DNA of 26,421 nucleotides, from NCBI GenBank assembly GCA_031552735.1, contig JAVBMF010000037.1:1-26421 (forward strand), in the 5' to 3' direction. The translations under genes were made by a program, and so were the position numbers. The notes beneath the pieces are model-generated. The model did not search any database and had not been told where the DNA came from. It saw only the letters and a program-made list of their open reading frames with translations. Every line of letters begins with the position of its first letter. Position 1 is the stretch's first letter. This DNA is from JAVBUY01 sp031552735. GTDB lineage: Bacteria; Bacillota; Clostridia; Christensenellales; Aristaeellaceae. Positions 17,628-24,597 of this stretch are shown piece by piece.

Positions 17628-18723
17628 GTGATCGAACTGGATCAGTACAAACAGGACCTACACCTGATTCGCGAGCGCATTATGCAGGCAGGTGAGTCCC
17701 TTTAACTTGGCCCACATGCGCGATGAACTGGCCGAGCTGCAAGAGGGCATGAACGATCCGGAATTTTGGAACGATTTAGAGAAATCCACCAAGGTCAATC
17801 AGCGCGTGAAGCAGCTGAGCGACAAGCTGGGTTTGTTTGCTGGCTTGCAAAGGCAGGCAGACGACATTGAAACGCTGATTGAGATGTCGGCCGAGGGCGA
17901 CGATCAGGAGCTGGCCGATGAGGCCGGGGCCGAGCTGCAAAAGATTGACGCGTCGGTGACAGCGCTGCAACTGGAAACGCTGCTGCGCGGCGAGTATGAT
18001 CACTGCAACGCGATCATCTCGCTGCACGCGGGCGCAGGCGGCACCGAGGCGCAGGACTGGGCGCAGATGCTCTATCGCATGTACACGCGCTATTGCGAAC
18101 GCCGAGGGTATGAGGTGCGCCTGCTGGATTTGCAGGATGGCGACGAGGCCGGGGTGAAATCGGTGACGATGGAGATCATCGGCGAAAACGCGTATGGCTT
18201 CCTGCGCCCGGAAAAGGGTGTGCATCGCCTGGTGCGCATCTCGCCGTTTGATTCCAACGCGCGCCGCCACACGTCGTTCGTGTCGCTGGATGTCGCGCCG
18301 GTGCTGGAGGATGAAACCTTCGTATTGAATATGGAAGAAGTGCGCATCGACACCTATCGCGCGTCCGGTGCGGGCGGCCAGCACGTCAACCGAACCGACT
18401 CGGCGGTGCGCATGACGCACATCCCGACCAATATCGTCGTGCAATGCCAGAACGAGCGCTCGCAGGTGCAAAACCGCGAAGTGTGTATCATGATGCTCAA
18501 ATCCAAGCTGCTGGAACTGCGCGAGCGCGAAAAAGAAGAAAAGATGTCCGACATCAAGGGCGAGATGAAGAAGATCGAGTGGGGCAGCCAGATTCGCTCG
18601 TATGTGTTCCAGCCCTACACGATGGTCAAGGACCACCGCACCGGCTACGAAGTCGGTGCGATCGACGACGTGATGGACGGCAAGCTGGATGGCTTCATCA
18701 CCGCGTATTTGCAAATGCAGTAA
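17628..18723 (+). CDS. prfB: Peptide chain release factor 2 with programmed +1 frameshift
   Basis: RF2 recognises UGA and UAA in the ribosomal A site and triggers peptide release. It is encoded in two frames: 25 codons from GTG 17628 (AAGGAAG upstream) to CTT 17700-17702, an in-frame stop TAA at 17703-17705, then the +1 frame from AAC 17704 to the stop at 18723, giving 364 residues as expected for RF2. The stop-recognition tripeptide SPF is at 205-207 and the catalytic GGQ at 249-251 (GAGGQHVNRTDSAVR). The N-terminal fragment fits the RF2 N-terminus only if the shift occurs. An initiation at GTG 17692 would give a truncated 343-residue protein and overlaps the frameshift stimulator. It follows the secA cluster as in many Firmicutes. 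Confidence 0.93.
17690..17706 (+). promoter_or_regulatory. prfB programmed +1 frameshift site (UAA variant)
   Basis: The Shine-Dalgarno-like AGGTGAG (17690-17696) is spaced by TCC from the slippery codon CTT (17700-17702), which is followed by TAA C. tRNA-Leu can slip from CUU to UUU, after which AAC is read. Layout and spacing match the known RF2 autoregulatory site, but the stop is UAA rather than UGA. Confidence 0.88.
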
Positions 18724-18744
18724 ACAGTGCAGGGGAGTGGTTCT

Positions 18745-19437
18745 ATGCGACGCGGCATCGGCGTGCTAGGCGGGCTGACGGCTGCGCTGTTTTTGGTGTG
18801 CCTGCTCGGGCTGTGGACACTGCTGGTCGCGGTGTCCCCATCGCGATACGTCGCGCATTGGAACGCGCTGGACGTGTACCCTATCGTGGGCATCGCGCCG
18901 GAAGATGGCGAACAGGCCGCGCAGGCCATTGCCGATACGCTGCTCTCCGGCGATGTGGCGCCGATGGAGCAGTTGCGCCTGACTGTGCGCGGCGAGATGC
19001 AACCGGCATTTAACGCGCGCGAGATCGCGCACATGCGTGATGTGGGCGCGATGTTCCGCTTTTGGCCGGTGGTGGCGGCACTTGCGCTGTTCAGCATGTG
19101 CGATTTATTCGCGATGATTTTTGTGTTAAGAATGCCGGAACTGCGCGCGGCATGGCGGCGTGGCGCGCTGGTTGGCGCGGGCTGCGTGGTGGCACTGATC
19201 GGCGCGGTCGCGGTTTGGGCTGCGATTGATTTTTCGTCGATCTTCACGCTGTTCCATCGCGTGTCATTCACCAACGATCTGTGGCTGCTCGATCCGGCGA
19301 CCGATCTGCTGATTCGCCTGCTGCCGCTGGAATTTTTCATCCGGACAGTGGGGAGCATCGCGGCATTTTGGCTGGCCAGCGGCATGGCGGTATTGGGCGC
19401 GTTCCGGCTGTTTGCCCGAATCAAGGAGGACGCATGA
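18745..19437 (+). CDS. DUF1461 / TIGR01906-type integral membrane protein
   Basis: A 230-residue membrane protein of unknown function. An N-terminal transmembrane helix (residues ~8-30) is followed by an extracytoplasmic segment with the family-like NAREIAHMRDVGAMF motif near residues 95-109, then three or four further helices (around 112-130, 145-170 and 200-222). The family match is from memory of that motif and the overall topology. ATG 18745 follows GGGGAG. It starts 21 bp after prfB and its TGA overlaps the tsaD start (ATGA), so it is translationally coupled to tsaD. No catalytic residues are recognisable. Confidence 0.75.
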   Translation: MRRGIGVLGGLTAALFLVCLLGLWTLLVAVSPSRYVAHWNALDVYPIVGIAPEDGEQAAQAIADTLLSGDVAPMEQLRLTVRGEMQPAFNAREIAHMRDVGAMFRFWPVVAALALFSMCDLFAMIFVLRMPELRAAWRRGALVGAGCVVALIGAVAVWAAIDFSSIFTLFHRVSFTNDLWLLDPATDLLIRLLPLEFFIRTVGSIAAFWLASGMAVLGAFRLFARIKEDA

Positions 19438-20495
19438 GCGATTATCAGACGCGCATGCGTGAGAAGGTTGCCGCGCTGGCGCGTGATGGGCACGCGACCA
19501 TTCTGGCCATCGAGTCCTCCTGCGATGAAACGGCGGTGGCCATTGTGCGCGATGGGCGGCAAGTGCTGGCCAACGTGCTATATTCGCAAATTGCGCTGCA
19601 CGCAGATTATGGCGGCGTCGTGCCCGAGATTGCCTCGCGCAAGCATGTGGAGAGTATCAATGGGTTGATCGCGGCGGCACTGGCGGATGCCAAGCTGACG
19701 CTGGCGGATATCGACGCGGTGGCGGTCACGGTGGGACCGGGACTTGTCGGTGCGCTGCTGATCGGTGTGACCTGCGCAAAGGCGCTGGCCTTTGCCGCCG
19801 ATTTGCCGCTGATTCCTGTGCACCATATCGAGGGGCACATCAGCGCCAATTATATCGCGCATCCGCAACTCAAACCGCCGTTCGTGTGTCTGGTCGCGTC
19901 GGGCGGACACTCGCACACGCTGCTGGTGGAGGACTACGCGCGCTATACGCTGCTGGGGCAGACACAGGACGATGCGGCGGGTGAAGCCTTTGACAAAGCG
20001 GCGCGTGTGCTGGGGCTGCCGTATCCGGGCGGGCCGCTGCTGGACGCGTTGGCTGAGGAGGGCGATCCGACCACGCTGACGTTGCCCAAGCCCAACCCGG
20101 AAGGGAAATATGACTATAGCTTTAGCGGGCTGAAAACCGCGCTGATCAACGCGGTGCACAAGATGAAGCAGAATGGGCAGCAAGTGCCTGCCGCCGACAT
20201 CGCCGCATCGTTTCGCAAGGCGGTTGTCGATGCGCTGGTGGAGCGCGCGATGCGTGCCGCGCAGGATGTGGGCGCACCAGCCATTGCGCTGGCCGGCGGC
20301 GTGGCAGCGAACCGACTGTTGCGCAGGCAACTGGCCCAAGCGGCGGAGGCTGCCGGGCTGCCCTGCTTTATCCCGCCGATGGCGCTGTGTACCGACAACG
20401 CGGCGATGATTGGCAGTGCCGCCTACTATCGGCTGATGAACGGCGTGATGGCCGATCTGTCGCTCAACGCGGACCCGGCGCTGCCGTGGCGATAA
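19434..20495 (+). CDS. tsaD: tRNA threonylcarbamoyladenosine transferase TsaD
   Basis: Transfers the threonylcarbamoyl group to A37 of tRNAs reading ANN codons, together with TsaB and TsaE, which are not in this window. The protein is 353 residues; an N-terminal extension of about 20 residues precedes ILAIESSCDETAVAIV. The metal-binding HHIEGH is at 130-135 (H131 and H135), followed by LVASGGHSHTLLV, DDAAGEAFDKAARVLGLPYPGGP, and the third metal ligand D321 in CTDNAAMIG. All key residues are present. ATG 19434 overlaps the upstream stop codon by four bases, with AAGGAGG eight bases earlier. A terminator with a GAAA tetraloop follows. Confidence 0.96.
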   Translation: MSDYQTRMREKVAALARDGHATILAIESSCDETAVAIVRDGRQVLANVLYSQIALHADYGGVVPEIASRKHVESINGLIAAALADAKLTLADIDAVAVTVGPGLVGALLIGVTCAKALAFAADLPLIPVHHIEGHISANYIAHPQLKPPFVCLVASGGHSHTLLVEDYARYTLLGQTQDDAAGEAFDKAARVLGLPYPGGPLLDALAEEGDPTTLTLPKPNPEGKYDYSFSGLKTALINAVHKMKQNGQQVPAADIAASFRKAVVDALVERAMRAAQDVGAPAIALAGGVAANRLLRRQLAQAAEAAGLPCFIPPMALCTDNAAMIGSAAYYRLMNGVMADLSLNADPALPWR

Positions 20496-20513
20496 GCGAA
20501 TAAGCGTGGAAGG

Positions 20514-20538
20514 AAGTGCGCGAAAGCGCGCTTTTTTT
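20514..20538 (+). terminator. Rho-independent terminator after tsaD
   Basis: AAGTGCGC (20514-20521), GAAA tetraloop, GCGCGCTT (20526-20533) with one G-U pair, and T-tract 20532-20538. It closes the secA-tsaD gene run. Confidence 0.88.
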
Positions 20539-20629
20539 GTGCTGATTGCCATCAGGATGGAATAGACTATCCAGAGCGAAAAACGCACAGTGTATCAATG
20601 GTTTTTTAGGCATTTTGCACGCAAATTGC

Positions 20630-20669
20630 GTGAAACAGACCGATGTTCTTGACGCTGGTGAAACAGACC
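20630..20669 (+). repeat. 12-bp direct repeat GTGAAACAGACC, two copies 28 bp apart
   Basis: Exact copies at 20630-20641 and 20658-20669 in the gene-free region after tsaD. The spacing and perfect identity could reflect a protein-binding site, but nothing else supports it. Confidence 0.6.
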
Positions 20670-20712
20670 CTCGCGATGCCTCCGGAAAAACGAAGAAAAC
20701 ACACTCCGGGTT

Positions 20713-20824
20713 TGTGGAAAACTCCGCAGAAACGCAGAAAAGGGCGCTCTTGATGTGCAAAAACCGAAGAAATGAAGCAAAATCGATGGTTTGCCTGTGG
20801 AAAACCCTGTGGGAATGTGGAAAG
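20713..20824 (-). other. Cluster of DnaA-box-like sequences
   Basis: Read on the minus strand, TTTTCCACA occurs at 20713-20721 and 20796-20804; both fit the bacterial consensus TTWTNCACA exactly. Looser copies CTTTCCACA (20816-20824) and ATTCCCACA (20808-20816) adjoin the second. All four point the same way. No dnaA, dnaN or change of gene direction is nearby. Confidence 0.45.
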
Positions 20825-21008
20825 TTATGCGCACCCAATCAAAAGGGTTTCAGAATGAATATCGAGATATTGTCGAAATATTCCAAATGAATAAAAGAAC
20901 ACGGTCCTTTTTGGAGAAGCGTGTCCATTCAGGCGATCTAAATCTTCTGTAATGAGAAAAAATTGCATACTGTGCGCATATGCGACATGAATATGCAAAA
21001 TGTATGTC

Positions 21009-21035
21009 TGAATAAGACCTTGGTCTGCTTATTCA
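21009..21035 (+). other. Inverted repeat upstream of the cwlD-type gene
   Basis: TGAATAAG (21009-21016) and CTTATTCA (21028-21035) are perfect 8-bp arms, with ACC/GGT pairing inside. It ends 24 bp before the start codon and could be an operator or a 5'-leader hairpin. Confidence 0.5.
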
Positions 21036-21059
21036 TGGCGCTGGAAGTGAGGGGGAAGC

Positions 21060-21827
21060 ATGCGATACCTTGCCCGCTATGGTTGGACCGTCTTCTGGCT
21101 GTGCTGCGCGGGGCTGTGCGCAGTGGGTTTGTGCCTGCTGGCGGCGTCAAACTTGTCTGCGAAAGCACCGCCCATGCCAATCGCACCCGCCGCGCCTGCT
21201 GTGTTGCCGCTGTCCGACCGCGTGATCGCGGTGGATGCCGGACATGGCGGCTATGATGGCGGCGCGGTGGGGCGTAAGAGCGGCGTGCAGGAAAAAGAAC
21301 TAAACCTAGATGTGGCGTTGAAACTGCGCGACGCGCTCATGGCGCAGGGCGCCAGCGTGGTCGTGACGCGTGACGGCGACTACGCGCTGTGCGACGAGGA
21401 TCCGCCCATGCGCAAGAAGCTGCAAGACATGCAGCGGCGAGCCGGGCTGATCGATGACGGCGGAGCGGAAATGGTACTCAGCATCCACATGAACGAATAT
21501 GCCAGCGGCAGTCAGTCCGGTCCGCAGGTGTTCTATCGCAAAGGCTGCGCTGCGGGCGCCGAGCTGGCACAGGTGTTGCAGCAGCGCATGAACCTGTTGC
21601 TGGACCCGCCGCGAAAGCGCGCGGTCAATACCGGCGACTATTACATCCTGACGCTGGGCATTCCCTCTGTGCTGGTTGAATGCGGCTTTCTGTCCAACGC
21701 GACGGAAGAGCGCCTGCTCAGCGACGCGGCCTACCGCCAGCGCATTGCCGACAGCGTGGCGGACGGTGTGCTGGCATACTTTGCGCTGCCCGAGCGCGCC
21801 GCGCCGCTGCCACGCCAGCAGCGATAG
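21060..21827 (+). CDS. cwlD: N-acetylmuramoyl-L-alanine amidase (CwlD type)
   Basis: Zinc-dependent amidase_3 enzyme that cuts the bond between muramic acid and L-alanine in peptidoglycan. In spore formers CwlD acts in making muramic-delta-lactam of the spore cortex, and a single N-terminal membrane anchor plus a lone catalytic domain fits that type. The 255-residue protein has a transmembrane helix at about residues 10-30, then VIAVDAGHGGYDGGA (zinc His) near 55-69, QEKELNLDVA (zinc Glu) near 77, SIHMNEYAS (zinc His) near 141, and the catalytic Glu in LVECGFLSN near 205. No SH3b or other wall-binding domain is attached. ATG 21060 follows GAGGGGG. The assignment as cwlD rather than another small amidase is likely but not certain. 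Confidence 0.82.
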   Translation: MRYLARYGWTVFWLCCAGLCAVGLCLLAASNLSAKAPPMPIAPAAPAVLPLSDRVIAVDAGHGGYDGGAVGRKSGVQEKELNLDVALKLRDALMAQGASVVVTRDGDYALCDEDPPMRKKLQDMQRRAGLIDDGGAEMVLSIHMNEYASGSQSGPQVFYRKGCAAGAELAQVLQQRMNLLLDPPRKRAVNTGDYYILTLGIPSVLVECGFLSNATEERLLSDAAYRQRIADSVADGVLAYFALPERAAPLPRQQR

Positions 21828-21846
21828 CCTCAAAGCGCGGTTTTTC

Positions 21847-21875
21847 TAGACAGAACAGGCTTTGTTTGCTATAAT
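21847..21875 (+). promoter_or_regulatory. Promoter of the mrnC-sigH gene cluster
   Basis: -35 TAGACA (21847-21852, 5 of 6), 17-bp spacer and -10 TATAAT (21870-21875) with TGC in front (extended -10). It lies about 42 bp before the mrnC start. Confidence 0.85.
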
Positions 21876-21917
21876 CACTGCGACTATGCCATGCGCTAGA
21901 AAGAAGGGGTTTACCCG

Positions 21918-22358
21918 GTGGATCAACAGGTGGGACAAGCCCCTATCTTTGGCGGTGCCGCCATGCGGCGGCAGGATGCGCGCGTGACCGGCGCGCTGGA
22001 GCTGGCATACATCGGCGACACGGTGCACGACCTGTATGTGCGCGAGAAATTGATCGCGCAGGGCTATGGCGTAGGGCAGCTGCACAGGCGCGCGGTGAAA
22101 CTGGTTTGCGCGCACGCGCAGGCGCGGTGGGCGCAGGCTATTGAGCCGAGTTTGACGGACGAGGAACGCGACCTGATCCGGCGCGGCCGCAACACCCATG
22201 CGCGCCATGCCGCACCCAAAAACGCAGACCCCGCCGAATATCAACTGGCCACCGGGCTGGAGGCATTGTGGGGGTACCTGTATCTGGCGCGGGATACGCA
22301 GCGGCTCGGTGAGCTGCTGGAGCAGGGATACGCGGCGCTGATGGCGCAGGGAGGATAG
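21918..22358 (+). CDS. mrnC: Mini-ribonuclease III
   Basis: A stand-alone RNase III catalytic domain without a double-stranded RNA binding domain, which in Firmicutes matures 23S rRNA ends. The signature ALELAYIGDTVHDLYVREKL is at about residues 26-45. RRGRNTHARHAAPKNADPAEYQLATGLEALWGYLYL near 92-127 carries the second acidic catalytic cluster (E in GLEALWGYLYL). The 146-residue length is typical. GTG 21918 follows GAAGGGG by eight bases. It is the first gene of a cluster with Bacillus-like order mrnC, rlmB, rae1, sigH; thyX begins 2 bp after its stop. Confidence 0.93.
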   Translation: MDQQVGQAPIFGGAAMRRQDARVTGALELAYIGDTVHDLYVREKLIAQGYGVGQLHRRAVKLVCAHAQARWAQAIEPSLTDEERDLIRRGRNTHARHAAPKNADPAEYQLATGLEALWGYLYLARDTQRLGELLEQGYAALMAQGG

Positions 22359-22360
22359 AC

Positions 22361-23107
22361 ATGCCGGAGAAAACGTTGCGCGTGGAATTGATTCGCGGCA
22401 CCGAGGACGCTGATAAATTGGTGGCGTTGGGCGCGAGGCTGTGCTACGCGGCGGTGGATGTACAGGATCTGCGCGAGAAGATCGACGCAAAGGATCAGCA
22501 GAACTTTATCAGCCGCGTGATGGATAGCGGACACCTGTCGGTGCTGGAGCACGCCAGCTTTACCTTCGCGGTGGAGGGCGTGTCGCGCGTGCTGCTGGCG
22601 CAGCTGACGCGCCATCGTATCGCCAGCTTCAGCGTGCAGTCGCAGCGGTATGTGTCGATGGGCGAGGGTTTTGACTATATCGTGCCGCCTGCCATCGCCG
22701 CGCTGGGTGAGCAGGCCGAGCAAACCTATCGCGACCAGATGCGGCAGATGCACCAATGGTATACCGACTGGCAGTCTGCTTTGGGCGGAGCCAAAGAATC
22801 CGCTAACGAGGACGCGCGGTTCGTGCTGCCCGGCGCGTGCGCCACGCGGCTGATCGTCACAATGAACGCCCGCGAGCTGCTGCACTTTTTCGCGCTGCGC
22901 TGCTGCAATCGTGCGCAGTGGGAGATCCGAGCGATGGCGCGCGAAATGTTTCGGTTAGCCTATGCGAGCGCGCCCGCGCTGTTTGCGCAGGCCGGACCGG
23001 GGTGTGTCAGCGGCGCGTGCCCGGAGGGCAAAATGACCTGCGGCAAAGCGGCGCAAGTGCGCGAGTCGTTTGCCGGAATAAAGAATGACGCCGCGCGGAA
23101 CGGATAA
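22361..23107 (+). CDS. thyX: Flavin-dependent thymidylate synthase
   Basis: Makes dTMP from dUMP using methylene-tetrahydrofolate and FAD/NADPH, the alternative to ThyA. The ThyX signature RHRxxSxxxxSxR is present as R84 to R96 (RHRIASFSVQSQR). Other family segments are HLSVLEHASFTFAVEGVSR near 59-77 and ATRLIVTMNARELLHFFALRCCNRAQWEIR near 160-190. The 248-residue length is within the usual range. ATG 22361 follows GGGAGGATAG in the mrnC tail. Its presence inside the mrnC-rlmB cluster matches what is seen in clostridia. A cysteine-rich tail (CVSGACPEGKMTCGKA) ends the protein. Confidence 0.95.
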   Translation: MPEKTLRVELIRGTEDADKLVALGARLCYAAVDVQDLREKIDAKDQQNFISRVMDSGHLSVLEHASFTFAVEGVSRVLLAQLTRHRIASFSVQSQRYVSMGEGFDYIVPPAIAALGEQAEQTYRDQMRQMHQWYTDWQSALGGAKESANEDARFVLPGACATRLIVTMNARELLHFFALRCCNRAQWEIRAMAREMFRLAYASAPALFAQAGPGCVSGACPEGKMTCGKAAQVRESFAGIKNDAARNG

Positions 23108-23139
23108 GACGAACAGGCAATTTGAGAGGAGCACATCCC

Positions 23140-24597
23140 ATGGCATACAAGAAAGACAATGGTGGGTCGGGTCCGAACTGGTATGAACAGAGCAAGCGCC
23201 CCAACGCATCGGAGCGATTCGCATCGGGCGAGGATCGCCCGCAGCGCGGCGGCGGCAGGGGCAAACCCGCATCCGGCGAGCGCCCGGCCAAGCCGTATGG
23301 CCGCCCCGCAACCCCGGCGTATGGCGAGCGCGCCGAGCGCCCGGCCAAGCCGTATGGCCGCCCCGCAACCCCGGCGTATGGCGAGCGCGCCGAGCGCCCG
23401 GCCAAGCCGTATGGCCGCCCGGCGAATCCGGCGTATGGCGAGCGCGCCGAACGCCCGGCAAAGCCGTATGGCCGCCCCGCAACCCCGGCGTATGGTGAGC
23501 GCGCCGAGCGCCCGACCAAGCCGTATGGCCGCCCGGCGAATCCGGCGTATGGCGAGCGCGCCGAGCGCCCGGCCAAGCCGTATGGGCGTCCGGCGAACCC
23601 GGCGTATGGTGAGCGCGCCGAGCGTCCCGCCAAGCCGTATGGGCGTCCGGCGAATCCGGCGTATGGCGAGCGCGCCGAGCGCCCCGCCAAGCCGTATGGC
23701 CGCCCGGCAGCTCCAGCGTATGGCGAGCGCGCCGAGCGCCCCGCCAAGCCGTATGGGCGTCCGGCTGCCCCGCATGGCAACCGTCCCGATTATGCCGAGC
23801 GTGCCCCGCGCGCGTATGACGCGCCCGAGCGGGACTACGACACCGGTTTTGCCGTGGAGCCTGACCTGCCGCGCGAGAACATGCTGGTGGGTCGCAATCC
23901 CATTCGCGAGGCCATCAAGGCCGGACGCGACATGGAGAAGCTGCTCATCGCGCGCGGTGACTTGTCCGGCTCGGCGCGTGAGATCGTCGCGATGGCCAAG
24001 GAACGGCACATCATCGTACAGGAAGTGGACCGCACGCGGCTGGACGCGCTGGCACCCAGCCATCAAGGGATGGTGGCGTTCGCGTCGGCATTCCAATACA
24101 GCACCGTCGAGGACATTCTCGCGCTGGCTGAGCAGCGCGGCGAGCCGCCGTTCCTGGTTATTCTGGACGGCATTACCGATCCGCACAATCTGGGCGCGAT
24201 CATCCGCACCGCCGAGTGCGTCGGCGCGCATGGCGTGATTATCCCGGAGCGGCGCGCGGTGGGGCTGACCCCGGCCGCGGTCAAAGCGTCAGCCGGAGCC
24301 ATCGAGCACCTGAAAGTGGCGCGCACCGGCAACCTAACGCGTCTGATCAAGGATTTGCAGGCCAAGAATATCTGGGTGTACGCCGCTGTGATGGACGGCC
24401 AGCGCTATGACCAGTGCGACATGACCGGCGCGGTGGCGCTGGTGATTGGCGCGGAGGGCGAAGGCGTCAGCCGTCTGGTGCAGGAAAACTGCGATTTTCG
24501 CATCGCGTTGCCTCTAAAGGGCAAGCTGGACTCGCTGAACGCCTCAGTTGCCGCAGGGGTGCTGCTGTACGAGGTGCTCCGCCGCCGCGAGCCGTGA
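23140..24597 (+). CDS. rlmB: RlmB-type 23S rRNA 2'-O-methyltransferase with repetitive N-terminal extension
   Basis: SPOUT-class methyltransferase that, as RlmB/TrmH-family, methylates a ribose in 23S rRNA. The catalytic part covers about residues 246-485: substrate-binding domain LVGRNPIREAI, then the three SPOUT motifs NLGAIIRTAE, VIGAEGEGVS and LPLKGKLDSLNASVAAGVLLYE, which form the knot and bind S-adenosylmethionine. Before it lies an extension of about 245 residues that normal RlmB lacks: a glycine/arginine-rich start, then tandem 19-residue units of GERAERPAKPYGRPANPAY type, predicted disordered and strongly basic. Such arginine/tyrosine/proline-rich tails usually bind RNA. ATG 23140 follows GAGAGGA by nine bases. 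The stop overlaps the rae1 start (GTGA). Confidence 0.9.
   Translation: MAYKKDNGGSGPNWYEQSKRPNASERFASGEDRPQRGGGRGKPASGERPAKPYGRPATPAYGERAERPAKPYGRPATPAYGERAERPAKPYGRPANPAYGERAERPAKPYGRPATPAYGERAERPTKPYGRPANPAYGERAERPAKPYGRPANPAYGERAERPAKPYGRPANPAYGERAERPAKPYGRPAAPAYGERAERPAKPYGRPAAPHGNRPDYAERAPRAYDAPERDYDTGFAVEPDLPRENMLVGRNPIREAIKAGRDMEKLLIARGDLSGSAREIVAMAKERHIIVQEVDRTRLDALAPSHQGMVAFASAFQYSTVEDILALAEQRGEPPFLVILDGITDPHNLGAIIRTAECVGAHGVIIPERRAVGLTPAAVKASAGAIEHLKVARTGNLTRLIKDLQAKNIWVYAAVMDGQRYDQCDMTGAVALVIGAEGEGVSRLVQENCDFRIALPLKGKLDSLNASVAAGVLLYEVLRRREP
23275..23772 (+). repeat. Tandem 57-bp repeats encoding 19-residue units
   Basis: Seven full units, with a 16-residue partial unit before and a 17-residue partial unit after (residues 46-211 of the RlmB-type protein). 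Variation is mostly at one codon position (PATPAY, PANPAY, PAAPAY), one A-to-T change, and third bases. Because 57 is divisible by three, other frames also stay open across the array. Confidence 0.95.

Larger units (their letters stand above)
20539..21059. other. Gene-free region with DnaA-box-like sites, direct repeats and palindromes
   Basis: No convincing gene: the open frames here lack ribosome sites and overlap on both strands. The stretch is visibly more AT-rich than its surroundings. It holds a 12-bp direct repeat GTGAAACAGACC (20630-20641 and 20658-20669), four DnaA-box-like 9-mers between 20713 and 20824, an AT-rich patch around 20855-20905, the palindrome CGCATATGCG (20975-20984) and a hairpin at 21009-21035 just before the amidase gene. 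Confidence 0.6.

Noticed and set aside
17692..18723. prfB read as an ordinary gene starting at GTG 17692 without frameshifting.
   Set aside because: The upstream 25 codons match an RF2 N-terminus, and the SD-like signal, spacing and CTT-stop-C layout match the known frameshift site.
20546..20890. A 114-codon plus-strand open frame in the gene-free region after tsaD.
   Set aside because: It starts with TTG inside the terminator's downstream flank, has no ribosome site, shows no codon preference like the neighbours, and overlaps similar open frames on the minus strand.
20864..20925. A possible third, decayed copy of the palindromic element (TTGTCGAAATATTCC to TCCTTTTTGGA).
   Set aside because: Only short parts of each end match and the ends are not complementary to each other; too weak to list as a repeat.
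20539..21059. Chromosomal replication origin.
   Set aside because: DnaA-like boxes are present, but there is no dnaA/dnaN/recF, no divergent gene arrangement and no way to see skew from this window; kept only as a DnaA-box-like cluster.
23275..23772. CRISPR array, because of regular repeats.
   Set aside because: Repeats are contiguous 57-bp coding units with no unique spacers and stay in frame within a gene.
23007..24231. Long minus-strand and +2-frame open frames with repetitive protein across the RlmB repeat region.
   Set aside because: They are shadows of the 57-bp repeat (a multiple of three without stops) and of GC-rich codon use; the plus-strand frame continues into a clear RlmB domain.
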